Source of the DNA: Phoebastria nigripes
Taxonomy: Eukaryota > Chordata > Aves > Procellariiformes > Diomedeidae
Length of the DNA stretch: 64,000 nucleotides
Direction: 5' to 3'
NCBI GenBank assembly: GCA_035582835.1
Contig: JAYKAV010001997.1
Coordinates: 478,526-542,525 of the forward strand
Within the stretch, counting starts at the first letter, position 1. Every line of letters starts with the position of its first letter. This document shows positions 49,715 through 61,194 of the stretch, piece by piece. Both the position numbers and the translations under genes were made by a program. The notes under the pieces are model-generated. The model was not told the origin of the DNA. It did no database searches and was given only the letters and a program-made list of their open reading frames with translations.

Positions 49715-52700
49715 AATTAAACAAGCTTATCTCTCACTGTCTGTTACAGAATGAAAGGAAACAGGAAAGATTCGATCCAAACAGCCACTGCCAGAAAATT
49801 GTCAGCGACATCTTTATGATGATCGTTTGCTGACTGGTTTAGGTCTAATTTGTGTACATTATTGCTTTGGAAGGCATTCAGATACCATGGTGATAGACAC
49901 CATATGAGAATGTAGATAGATAACATTTGACATTTATCTTCATGAACAAAGATGTGGGTAACTCCCCACTGATTGCACTTCTGATGAGTGAAGATAAATG
50001 TCACATCAGACTAAGCCATCTCATATTCTAGTGAAACACCCTTACTCTTGGCTCTGGTGTGTAAAAATATCTAGCTTCAGTGCATATGAACAGGCTTAAC
50101 CAGGTAAGCATCAAGCACAGGGTGATAAAATGATTTGCTCACTGTCATCAAACAGGTCAGGAGCCAGATTTATTAAATTCTGGTCCAAGGTTTAATCTAC
50201 TAGAAAAAACTTGCCCTGAGATTTCAATGTAACAATTAGACAGCCATTGCCTGAAAAGAGCATTTTAAAAAGCAAAAACTCTCTACCACTATAGCCAAAC
50301 CAGTGCCATACCCAAATAAACAAACTCTGTTGAGAAAGACTGCAGTCCCACATGAGTATCACTAGTATCCTGCTTTCGGGACCAGAGCCTTATCTTTGTG
50401 CTAAATTATGCTAAACTATGCAGATGCACCAACTTCAGTGATACTAACACTGGCTGATGCTAAACAAGGCAGACGTCCTTAATGCAACAGGAGTGGGAAT
50501 CTCTACTAAAACATAAACTGGGAGTACAAGAGGGAGCATTCAGCCAGCAACAGGAAAGGCAGGGAGAGGCAACACGCTCCTGCCATTTTTAAGCTGATGG
50601 CTCGTCCCATGGACTGTTTCCTCTGTCCTATTGAGTGAGCTTGTATTAGGGTTAAATGGGACAAAAGAAGTCATGGAATCCAGGACCACCTGACATAAGC
50701 ATTCAAGATTCTGATGCTTAGACATGACTTTTCTAATTTTTATGCATCCACCAGTTGAAAAGATGGGTTGAGTGGCTTGCAAGGTACCTTAAACTCATCA
50801 AATTTGAGTACTTCTGTACTAGCCAATATGAGGCAGCATAAAAAACAGACTAATACAGCAAGAAAAACCAAACCCAGAAAGTAATAATGTTTTCAAATCC
50901 CTTCTAAGGGAGCAGATATTAAAACATTGGCCCAATTCAGGGTTTTAGCTTGGTTTCCTAAGAAACGAACGCTTATGTTACTGTGTTGTTTGTCCATCCC
51001 TCTCTCATCAGTCGTTTCCTAATAAGGCTTGAAGCTGCTGGCCAGGCTCCATGTCACACACACAAGGCTTCTAGATGACCAGCAGCACGTAAGAAAATTC
51101 AGGATGGATCCAATAAAAGGTGTAAGAGCTTTCATGTTGGACAGCAGCAGGCAGATCTTAGGTGCCTCTCTTCCCTATGAAGTGTATAGAGCGAAGTAGA
51201 TGATACAAAATCAAAGCCAAAGTAGTTGGCACATGGAGCAACCTACACCTGACCAACAGAGAAGCACTCAGGGCAGGTGTGTCTGAAATTCACCCTCTGC
51301 AGGGCTTAGCTTTCTTCATAGACCTGAAGCCTCCCCTGTGGGTAGAGAATGACATCAAGACTGATGCTTAGCCCACTCAACATGGAATTTTAGCCCTAAG
51401 GACTGTTGTTCATTTTATCCAATGATTATCTTGTGTAAAGGTGGTGCTCTCTTTGGTTTTTTCTAAATATTTTGTTTTATTTTTAAATCCTGGATTGTAT
51501 TTGCAAGAGTATTAATTGTTCACCACTACTGTTATCATAAGGTATGCAAACAACACATTTCCGGATTCTGTCATCAGCTTATGGGGGAACTTTCAGTTCT
51601 GGTTGAATTTTTTTTTTTTTTTTTTTTTTTCTCTTCCAAAGGCTGATGATTTTTAGGATGTGCCAGGAGAAACAAAATGTTTCAGAGGCTAAACCTTTTT
51701 CAAGTCACTTCAGGATTAAAATTCCAAAGAGAAATGCCAAAAAACAAATAAAAAACCCAAAGAAAATAAAGAAATTGGTCTCAAATGATACCAAGGCAGC
51801 ATCTAAGTCTTTTCACATATTCAACCTCTCACCCCCCCAAAAAACCTAACACAATGTGGGGGGAGGGATGGGGAAGAATAGTCCATGTGTGACTACAATA
51901 GTGGGCCTCTGTATAAACCAGAGATGCTTAGAGTGTCTGGAAAACAAACTATATACACGCACATTACAGTTCTCACTTTTCCAATCAAGCTTTACTATAA
52001 CATACTACATCTGACCTGGCCACCACACATACCAAAGCTATTTTCACCAGACTCTGTTATCCTGTCTGACAAAGGCACTCACCTGTGGGTTTCCTGCTTG
52101 TGGTGAACATAGACTTGGCCTTTTGAGCACTGAAATTCATTAATCTTAGCAGAGCAGAGAGAACTACAGCAGAATACAATTTCTTTGGAGGTCCTTCATT
52201 AGAGCAAGATTTAATGCATTTGTATTTTAATTCCAGAAGTGCACTGAAGAAACCTGGACTTACTGAAATTTTATNAAAATAAATTTGAAAACAAGAGCAC
52301 CTACACCAATAGATAGTGCCAAGTCGTTAGACATATGTAGGGGGGGAGAAAAACAGAATTAAAAACATCATTGCGATCCTAGGAACTGCTGTCATTCCAT
52401 GGAAATGACATTTCTATGTGCAATGGGAAAAGACAGTCACAAACCACAGTGAAGCCATACAGGACAATGCTTCAGCTGCATGGCAGTTATTAGCCCAGGG
52501 AGGCACACTACAGGAAAACGGGTGACATTTCCTGTGAGTTTTTTTAGTTCAGCCACCTATTAAATAATTTCATATTCTTTAATCTAATCTCCTGGTTTAA
52601 CAGAACAATTACTTCACAATCAGTGCTAAATGATGTTGAATTTCAAATGTCTCTAAATAACCGATTTGTAAACTAACTGTTGCTATTTTCTCCCATCTCA

Positions 52701-52760
52701 GCTTTGGAGGAGATGTGTCTCAGATGGAATAAGATTTTGATGATACTCATTGATTAAATC
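49715..52760. other. Intergenic sequence with a SINE remnant and a T-tract
   Basis: Contains a possible MIR fragment at 50119-50203 and a T-run of more than 20 bases near 51608-51630. No gene recognised; N at 52275. Confidence 0.5.
50119..50203 (-). repeat. Possible MIR-like SINE remnant
   Basis: ATTTGCTCACTGTCATCAAA, CAGGTCAGGAGCCAGATTTA and TTCTGGTCCAAGG follow the order of the MIR block around TTGCCCAAGGTCACACAGC, GGCAGAGCCGGGATT and ACCCAGG. The reading is opposite to the other two remnants. Diverged; judged from memory. Confidence 0.4.
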
Positions 52761-52777
52761 TTTTGGCTTAATTTTTA

Positions 52778-52914
52778 GTGTGGGTGGTTTTGTTTTGGTT
52801 TGGTTTGGGTTTTTTGGTCTGGTGGGTTTTTGGGGTTTTTTGTTTGTTTGTTTGTTTTAACCAGAGGACTTTATTTTTCTTTTTTTTTTTTTTNNNNTTT
52901 TTTTTTTTTTTTAA
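52778..52914. repeat. T/G-rich low-complexity tract with a 4-N gap
   Basis: TGGTTTGGTTTGGG-type repeats, four GTTT units, then two long T-runs flanking NNNN at 52894-52897. The gap is probably a base-calling failure within a longer T-tract. Confidence 0.85.
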
Positions 52915-53391
52915 AAGCCAGGTTTTCTTCAAACCAACCTCCTCCAGTGGAGGGACAATAGCTTGGGATCCAATGGAAAAACTGTTGAGGCAATTTTTAG
53001 GGGGAAGTCAGAATAAATCTATAAAAACATCTGTATTAAAATAACAAATTTTATTTTTATGTGAGAAGACATTCTCTATTCTCACTCCTCCTTCCTTTCT
53101 AACACAGCCATTTTTAGACAGCTGACTGGCTTAGCTATGCCATCTTTCCCTGGAATATTGCCTTAGCTGGAGGAAAGCCAGCATCATCACTTGATGTCTC
53201 AGGAAAGTGAGGGGGGCTCACGCTATGATTTCTGTCAAGGATCTACAACTATGCAGAACTTGCATCTTTAGGTAGTTAAAAACCTGCTGTTCTGAGCTTT
53301 GGGCCAGAAGTCTTGACTCATACCAAATTTGTCCTACTGCTGGGAAAGTAGAATAGCTGATAAATCTCTTCTTTGATTTAAAATCGTCTTA

Positions 53392-53455
53392 AGTTTTTTT
53401 TGGGGGTTTGTTTTTTTGTTTTTTTTGGGGGTTTTTTGGTTTTTTTCTTTTTAAG
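53392..53455. repeat. T/G-rich low-complexity tract
   Basis: Alternating T-runs and G-runs (TTTTTTTTGGGGG and similar), like the tract at 52778-52914. Confidence 0.8.
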
Positions 53456-54599
53456 AACTTCTGAGTTCCAAACCCTTTTGCATGCAATTTCCACTCACAC
53501 TGCTCCCTCCACTGCATAGTCTGTTTTTTCATACAGAAAATAAGTGATTAAAATAAAATTTAAAAAACCCAAAACCAAATAAAAACAAAAGGCAGCATGA
53601 GTGCAGTATTAGAAAACAATGTCAAAGCCTTTGGATTTAAGCCAGTTCACAGTTCTTGAACTTGGAGCTGAAATATGACTTTCCCAACCTAGCTCTTTGG
53701 TTCATTTAGTAGTTGTTCTGAAAGTATTAATGTTCACTTCATTAACAGTTTGATAATTTTCAGAATAGTGTGATTTTTATGAAGTAGGAACAACAGAAAA
53801 AAAAGTTTCTTTTTCTGAGAGTCCATTCAGTGAGATTATGAAATAAACCATGAGTAGCAACTGAAGAACACTGCAGTAGCTGTTAGCTCTGGGTCCAGCT
53901 ATCAGTATTTCTTGATACACTGCATTATTTTTTTAAATTAGATTAGCCATAGAGACAAATGGCAGCTAAAATAACAAGAACAGAATGATTTATCTTACGT
54001 CTCCTCCTCTGCAAATAATCTGCCCTGTTAAGATGTTTGAGTTGCAAAAACTAGTGTCTGCATTCTTCTGTAGCTTCTCTGTAACCACGGAGGAGATAGA
54101 AGTCCACTGCACTTTCCTTCTTAGGAACAACAGCATCCTGATATTTGGAGTAACTGGCTGTGTTTGTGTTCAGGGCACGCATGTGCAAGTCACACTGTTA
54201 CTGTTCTTGCAACCAAGTGAAAGATGTTCCAGGCTGCAATATCCTGGGGCTAGCAAGCACAGAGTAGACCAGCAGGAGTAAGCACAGCGCAGTTTTCATT
54301 CTTGCTTTCATGACCACAAAGAAGATACCCAGTGGCTCTGGCATAGCAAGATCACTAGCAGACTAATCAGCATTTTTAACAGGAGCCTAAGTGCTAGAGA
54401 GAGATTTCCCCAAAGGCCTGGGACAACCAAAAGTTTGGAGCAGAATACAAACTAATTATGTTTTACAGCTGAAAGAAATGTTTGTACACAAGTGTGAAAA
54501 CGGAAGAAAGCTAAAAGGAAATGGAAAAACTCATAGAAGTTGCATGATAGGTTAAGAAAGGGTTACACAAGAGACAACAAGGCACGTGTCTGCAATTAA

Positions 54600-57080
54600 A
54601 GAAAATACCCAGTAGCTACAGAAAGCAGCTAGAAAATAAAGTAGCTACATAAAGCAGCAGAATGGGCAAAACAAAATAATAAAAAAGGGCAAGGAGAAAT
54701 AAATAAAAATGTCCTTCCTCCCTTTGTATCCCATGTGTTTAACCTGTAAGATCTTTAGGCACAGTGCTACCTTCTTATGTGTTTCTAACACCTATAGCAC
54801 AAACTTTCAGACACTACAGAAATAAATAAATACTTCAAGAGAATCACAGGGTAGCATGTGGCAGATGGTGCAGTATCAGAACAAAGGCGGCACTGAAAGG
54901 CTAATACATTTAAGGTATCTTATATTTTGGTTTTGGTCATGGAGGGGTGGTTTTGTTCTGACTCTCTTTCAAAAAGAATATAATCTACATTACTACATGA
55001 GCAGCCTCTGCATCAGGCAACAGAAGACCTCCCTCTGAGATGTTTAGACCCCTCTATGTTTTCCTGAGTCAATCCAATATGACCACAGGGAAATCTAAGT
55101 TCCCTAAAAGAGAGGCCATGAATGACATCAAACAGCATACTTCACTGCTAGCTTTGAAAGCAGCTATTTAAATTCTGTATAGGCTTTATCCTAATACTAG
55201 GTTTTGGTACAGATTTTTTTTTCTTTTTTACTATTAACGAATGGCTGTGGATAACTTTTTGCATTTAGCAGTTTTTAAAGTCTCAAAATATTAAGAAGTC
55301 CCTTAAATTCATACTGTCCCTCACATTTTAAACCAGTTTCTCGTCTGCATGAGCCATATCTAAATAGCATCTTCCAAACACAGATGATCTTTGTCATTTT
55401 TTGAGAAGTCTATTCTAGGCTATGTTAAGATAGTTTTTGTTGTTTTTTAAGAATAAGGAGAAAAATAAGTCTACTTTGTTCCTGGTACTTTTCAGTTTTG
55501 CATAATTTGCTTTTTAAATTGCAGACACTTTGTGTGTTTCTAAAACATGCCGGAGCAAGAGTCACATGTCAATAGCCGCATTAAAATATCACGCTGATTA
55601 AATAACGCCAAAAGACCTGGCCTAAAATGAAATAGGCAGGAAATTAAAAGTTACACCTGACACTTCATCTTTAACTCAAACCACTGAAAAAAGGTTAAAA
55701 TGACAAAGATTTTTTTATCTATGAAATTCATCTGAGAGACTGAAGAGTGAGACAGAAGGTGGTAGACTGTCTGCAAGCTGTGCCATCACACAGTCACCTA
55801 AACAGTTTGCCATCAACCTGGACAGACAAGAGAACACACAGGACAATCCAGGATGCTGTAAGCAATGGAAACAGGGGTTCAGCAGGTGGCACTACTCCCC
55901 CCAGGCGCTCCCTTTGGCTTTGGAGCATTCTCAACCCTACACTCAGCTACAACAGGCACAACAATATTCCTGATCACTTAGATCATTAAACGTTTCAGGG
56001 CATTTATAGGGGTAAATGTATTGATTCCACTAGACAATTCTGTTCATTCTTCTACTTTCCTTATAGCTCCACAGAGTGCACATCCTTCACTCCCTTTCTT
56101 GGAAATGGCATGGCTCCATGTGATTTCAAATGAATTTATAAATCTCCTCCAACTGAAAAACATTGTCCTAATCCATCTCTTCAGTAATTTCTCGGTGATG
56201 TATTTCAATGTTGTTGAAAGGTACCTCCAAAAACTGCTAGGTTTCAGCTATTCTTAGAGAAGCAAAAAAATAGGAAATACAAGAAGATTAGCAGACCTAA
56301 GACCTGCTCTGTCTAGAACAGCCCAAGAGAGATTCTGAAATTAGCTGGAGCTCTCTGAAACACCACCAAGTCATCCTTGGATTCAGTGAACTAGAGATTT
56401 GGAAAGCAGTGATGACCAATGAGCTTGTGCTCAATGAATATCAAAAAGGTCTGGTAATTATCCGATCACACCAGTACCAAGAGAGATGCTCACTTATCAA
56501 AAGCATCTAAGCAATTTGGGTCCCTATCTTAACAGTGAGATTGCTTAGACACTTCTAGCTGAGCAGATATCCAAAAGAGAAACCAGTCTCCCCAGTGGAA
56601 AGCTGATACACTTTGCTGACTCATTTCATAGTCAGGTGATAAGAGGATGTAATAAACCACAAGACATTGCCTCGAACCGTAAAAGCTTCATTAAGTGGAA
56701 GTGCTGCCCTAACAGTTAATGGACCATGAAGAAATATCCAAAAGGTTATGGGTGAGCTCAGCTTTCTCCTTAAGTGGAAGACAGAGATCACTAAGTCTTC
56801 ATCTGCCCTTGCTCTTTTTCTTCTGTAGGAGTTCTTCACCCAGAAATTGAGAGGATTACAGACACATCGATGACATTAAGCAGCTGCAGTGGATCCAATG
56901 GACGCATTTCTGTGGGGATGAACAAGGAGGCATGGGGCTGAAACTGATAGTATCCATAGCTCTTTTTACACTGGTGGCCAGAGGAGCTTGATCATTGCTG
57001 GGTATGGTCAGTGCTGAACGGTGTCGCCTCTATCAGGGCCAAGAATCATGATGTGATGCTGCTGAGACCCACAGAACTCA
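54600..57080. other. Intergenic sequence, no gene recognised
   Basis: A partly duplicated AGTAGCTACA-AAAGCAGC block lies near 54609-54660. No other structure recognised. Confidence 0.45.
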
Positions 57081-57090
57081 GCGTACCTGA

Positions 57091-57432
57091 GAAGCAGATA
57101 GTGCCATTCTGGGCCAGAAACACATCTACCCTGAAAGCAGAGCATTTGGACTTACCTTCACCAAAAATGAACTAAGACGACTTGAACAGATTACTGATGC
57201 AAGAGAAGATTGACAACCAAAGCTATTAACAGAATTTGCCCCAGGTTTTGTGGTCTTCTTTCCCAGCAGGCATTTACGTGAGCTGAAGACTGATGCTAAA
57301 ACAGCAGCAAACAATAGTAGGACCAAAATCTTCATGATTTCTCTACATGAGAGAGTTCTTCAGCAGAATGTTTTATCCCCCAGGCAGCTGAGAGGAAGTG
57401 AAATTCTGCTAGACATAGTCCACCTGCACTGA
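57091..57432 (+). other. Unidentified open stretch, possibly a decayed coding remnant
   Basis: One frame is open for 40 codons (57091-57210), has a single TGA at 57211-57213, then is open for 72 codons to 57429, with a stop at 57430. The text looks protein-like in part (AFGLTFTKNELRRLEQITDA) but I do not recognise a family. It may be chance. Confidence 0.2.
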
Positions 57433-58146
57433 ACGTGAGGGACAGCAGAGCATGAACACACACCTTCCATGCAAAGGCAAAAAATTGGTCAGTCTCAGGA
57501 GTGACAGCGCTGCACACTTGCAGTGTAAATGTACTTGCAGACTATCACTTCAAAAACAACACAGTTGGGTCCAAATATCAGACATGATATATAGGATCCT
57601 GTATTACACTTAAGGTAGACATACTTAGCTAATGACCATAATACCACTTACTAATAATTAAAAAGATGAAATCTAAAATATTATCACTCTTACAGAAAAT
57701 ATGCAATGAGTAATCAGCAGCACTGTGACCAGACAGGAAACAAAACCAGAAAGTCTGTCTTGAAAGCAGAGAAGTCAGAAGTTCAAAAGCAGAGAAGAAA
57801 GGCTCTTAAGTAAAGACCTATAACACAAGAAAGAAGAGAGGGCACAACTATAAGGAGTGAGAGTTGAGCAGCTAAATGAAAACAGGCCAAGTAAAGACCA
57901 ACTGTAAACAGGATACATGCAACGTGTGAAAGAGATTCATCCCCAAGAGTCCAGACAGAGAGAAGAGCAGTCATATTTTGCAATAGACAGCTATGGTCTG
58001 TGTTAAGCATGACTCCATGTCATACAGCATAGTCACAGCTAAGCAGCTGCCCACTCTCCCTCCCTCCTTTCCTCTTTCTTCTCTGCTTAAACTATGGCTG
58101 AGTTTGCACCAGTAGGGCAATAGCTTAGGAAGAAAAAGAGAGAGTA

Positions 58147-58168
58147 AAAAAAAAAAAAAAAAAAAAAT
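58147..58168. repeat. Poly-A tract
   Basis: Run of about 21 As within intergenic DNA; no polyadenylation signal seen directly upstream. Confidence 0.8.
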
Positions 58169-58786
58169 CTAGTTTAGTGGGATTCTGACCTCTTCCATGT
58201 GTGATTCCAGGTAAGGCTCCCTGATTCTCTGGCAAGCAAGCATGAGTAATGGCGTCGCAGGGTGATGGGATCAAACCAAACAGCAGAATTAGTAAAATCG
58301 TGATGTGAAAGTTAGGTGGTCTCCTCCTGGCTTCTTTACAGGAAGGGCAGGGGATAGACCTGGACAAAGATGACACGGAATTCTACTGAGTAGGGAAGAT
58401 GACACTGCATGCAATGCACACGTTATGAGCGAAGACAATACAACAAATTTAAGAAAATATTTCTGAGAAATCTGAAGTTTTAGCTTTTCAATTACCTTCC
58501 CTCAAAATGACAGTTCAACAGAAGTGCTTTTTGCTTTCCTAACATTCAAAGATTAGACAGTTTAAACAAACCTCCTCTTTGGTAAAAACATCTCAAAATC
58601 TGTGGGTAAAGGAAATCAACAAATTTTATGCAGATTAATAATGAGAGTCAAACACCAGAAGTGCTTCAATGGGTGAATAAGGCATAAGGAAAACTACCTA
58701 TCAATGGAAGATAGTATCAGCTTATCTCAAAACAATATTACACATCTCCAGCCAGGAGATTTCTAAGCGTAAGAGAACAGCTTTTT

Positions 58787-58978
58787 CCTTTTTTTTTCCC
58801 TCTTTTTTTTTTTCCCCTCTTTTTTTTTTTCCTCTTCCCGTGCGATTCCACACGAAATCCACCTTTGCTGGTGAAAGGGTTCAAAACTTTTGTTTTTTTT
58901 TTTTCCATTTTTTTTTTTTTCAATTAGCGTTTCGGGTATGTCCCCCCCCCCCTTCCCCCCCCCCTTTTTTTTTCCCCC
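58787..58978. repeat. Homopyrimidine block with long C-runs
   Basis: Repeated T-runs split by CCC or CCCC, a short mixed stretch, more T-runs, then C11-TT-C10-T9-C5 at 58942-58978. The minus strand is therefore rich in long G- and A-runs. Confidence 0.85.
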
Positions 58979-58984
58979 AGCAAT

Positions 58985-60900
58985 TTCTTAAGACACTTCC
59001 ATAATGCATTTAAAAAGCCCAGAGATACATTACCGAGTTTTTAACATCGCCACAAGAAAGTTAGGTCAGAATGCAAAAAAATTGTCTGAATGCAGTTATA
59101 ATATGAGGAAGAATTCCAGTTTACGAAACAAGTATCATTAATATTGCTACTACTTGACACATANTGTATTTCACTCTGACTCATTTTTGCCCCAAATCTG
59201 TGTAATTAAATGTATCATGGCAAACACACACACATTCATAAAGAATCTCCTATTTGTACTTGATCATGAAATCTTAGGGACTCTGTATAGCACTCCAGTA
59301 AATAGTAAAAGATCTTATCTCTAGGTCTTGTTATATGGGTCATGAATGGTATTAGAAAGGATTGCTGTGTCTCAAAATTGGACAACAACAAACAAGGGAG
59401 CTACAGAAGAGGGATAACAAACACAATAGACCAAAAGAGAGAAACATACATCCAAGGCACTATGTCACTGCCCTACTTCATTTATAAAAGAGTTGGCTAG
59501 TAATGAGCATTAATTTAGTTTACATTTTTTAATGGTATGACATTATTCTAGACATACATCTTCATCTTCAGTCGAAACAGAGTAGCGGCACATTAGCTTA
59601 CTTTTGTTAGTTTTACATCCAATACAAGTCCAAAATTAGCTAAAAAGCAAAAACAGTTAGGAAAGATATGAAACTCAAACAGGACACACACAAGGAAAAT
59701 CTGTTTTAATCACGATTTACCCAAAAAGAAGTGTAAAATCAACATAAACAGGTCCATCTTGACTCTCTGTAAACGTTTACTGTGAAAAAATGTGATAATT
59801 AATGTTTCTATACTCTTATGCTTAAGGAGTCATTACAATCAGCCTTTGTTTGCTACAGAGTTGGCAGCACAGACCTGCTGCATTTGAGAAGGGAATGTTT
59901 TAGGGTCATTTAACATTATATCACTCTTGGTGATCCAAGAGCTGCTATAATTCTGCCAAAGGGTATAGAGGGTTTCCCAGTCAAGTTTCATCCTGATTTT
60001 GATTATTGTTTATCTCTAGTCCACGTCTGAATAGTTGTAGTAAAATAGAGGAAGGTTTACTCCTGAATTTGAGGTCAGCTTGTAATGAACCATGGTTTCA
60101 ATCGCATGAACAGCTGCTTCTTTTATAAGCAAAAAGGGTTCACTTACAGTTCAGGGTAACACAGTAATAATTTAAGGAACAAGGAAGCTTCTATTCATTT
60201 CTTTATTTTTTATATGTTTTTGAAACATTTTGACATCTGAGTGCCTATAGTGGACTTGTCTGAATAGAATGTAATACTGACACTATTCTGCTTTACAAAA
60301 AAAATGAACAAAGTGAATTTTAAAACCAGAAATACAGTAGACCTATCAATCAACATATAAAAGCCTTTTTCATTGAGAACTTCATTTTTCATAGCAAGAA
60401 AAACTATTATTGAACTTTTAAAACTTTGTAACTCAAGTTAAAAGGGACATAGTAAATCAGGTATGCTCTCTGAAAACAGGACCAAAAATATCTGGAAATG
60501 ACAACAAACCAAAAGGGGAAAACATCCAAAAACCCAAGACATTACTACAGTCAGTGGGACATAAAATGTCTTACAATTAACCAAGACCTCAATAGAAATA
60601 AAAGGGGTTGGTCCTCCTCCCCCCTAATTTGCAAATGTTCTTCTGGATGAGCAGGAATAATTTCTATGAATTACAGAACTAACTAAATAAAAGAAGATTA
60701 ACAAGGAATTTTACATTTGTTCTCTTTTGCTAATTTGTCCAACTAAGACTTGTTAAAGTACTTGTAAGTTGAATGGTTTTAAGAGGTGAATTTAACAGCC
60801 TTTTGGCATTTGTCATCTCAAACATATTATGGCTTCCTATTTTTGCCAAAATCCATGTTGATGCTTTTTCGTTAATCACCCTGTTTACTTTTGGCAGTGC
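58985..60900. other. Intergenic sequence, no gene recognised
   Basis: AT-rich with an N at 59164. The DR5-like motif at 60137-60153 is the only structured site noted. Confidence 0.5.
60137..60153 (+). promoter_or_regulatory. Perfect DR5 (retinoic-acid-response-like) motif
   Basis: GGTTCA-CTTAC-AGTTCA: two RGKTCA half-sites in direct orientation with a 5-base spacer, the classic RAR/RXR arrangement. Binding is not shown by the sequence. Confidence 0.35.
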
Positions 60901-60908
60901 ATAAGTCA

Positions 60909-61190
60909 CGGGACTGGAAGCCAAGAGACCTAGGCTGTATTCCTGGCACAGCCATTAACTTGTCATATGATCCTAGGTAAATCTTTGTGGGCCAGATTTA
61001 CTCATAGCGATTCTTAATCATCCAAGTAATCCCCATGGCAGCTCACTGAAGCTCATTCTCAAATAATTTCACATTTTAGCATTGACTGTCCTGTATTAAG
61101 GGCTCTGCAATCAATCCCAGAACTTTTGTGAGCTCAGTTTCACTATCTGTACATGGAGATGCCCATCTCAGAAAGTCCTTTAAGATAAGA
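60909..61190 (+). repeat. MIR/CORE-SINE remnant, interrupted
   Basis: GACTGGAAGCCAAGAGACCT then TTCCTGGCACAGCCATTAAC, and after an intervening 140-bp stretch CTCAGTTTCACTATCTGTAC. The order resembles the conserved ACTGGGAGCCAGGAGACC ... CTGCCACTGAC ... CTCAGTTTCC-ATCTGTAAA body of amniote MIR elements. Strongly diverged and apparently split by an insertion. Confidence 0.6.
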
Positions 61191-61194
61191 CTGC

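Noticed and set aside
52778..53044. Open frame rich in F, G and W
   Set aside because: Translation of T/G-rich low-complexity DNA spanning an N gap.
57126..57335. Minus-strand open frame beginning MKILVLLLFAAVLASVFS, like a signal peptide
   Set aside because: No cysteine pattern or family match after the hydrophobic start, no splice or promoter support, and the opposite strand is open too.
58738..58923. Lysine-rich open frame on the minus strand
   Set aside because: Reads straight through the T-run block; a simple-repeat artefact.
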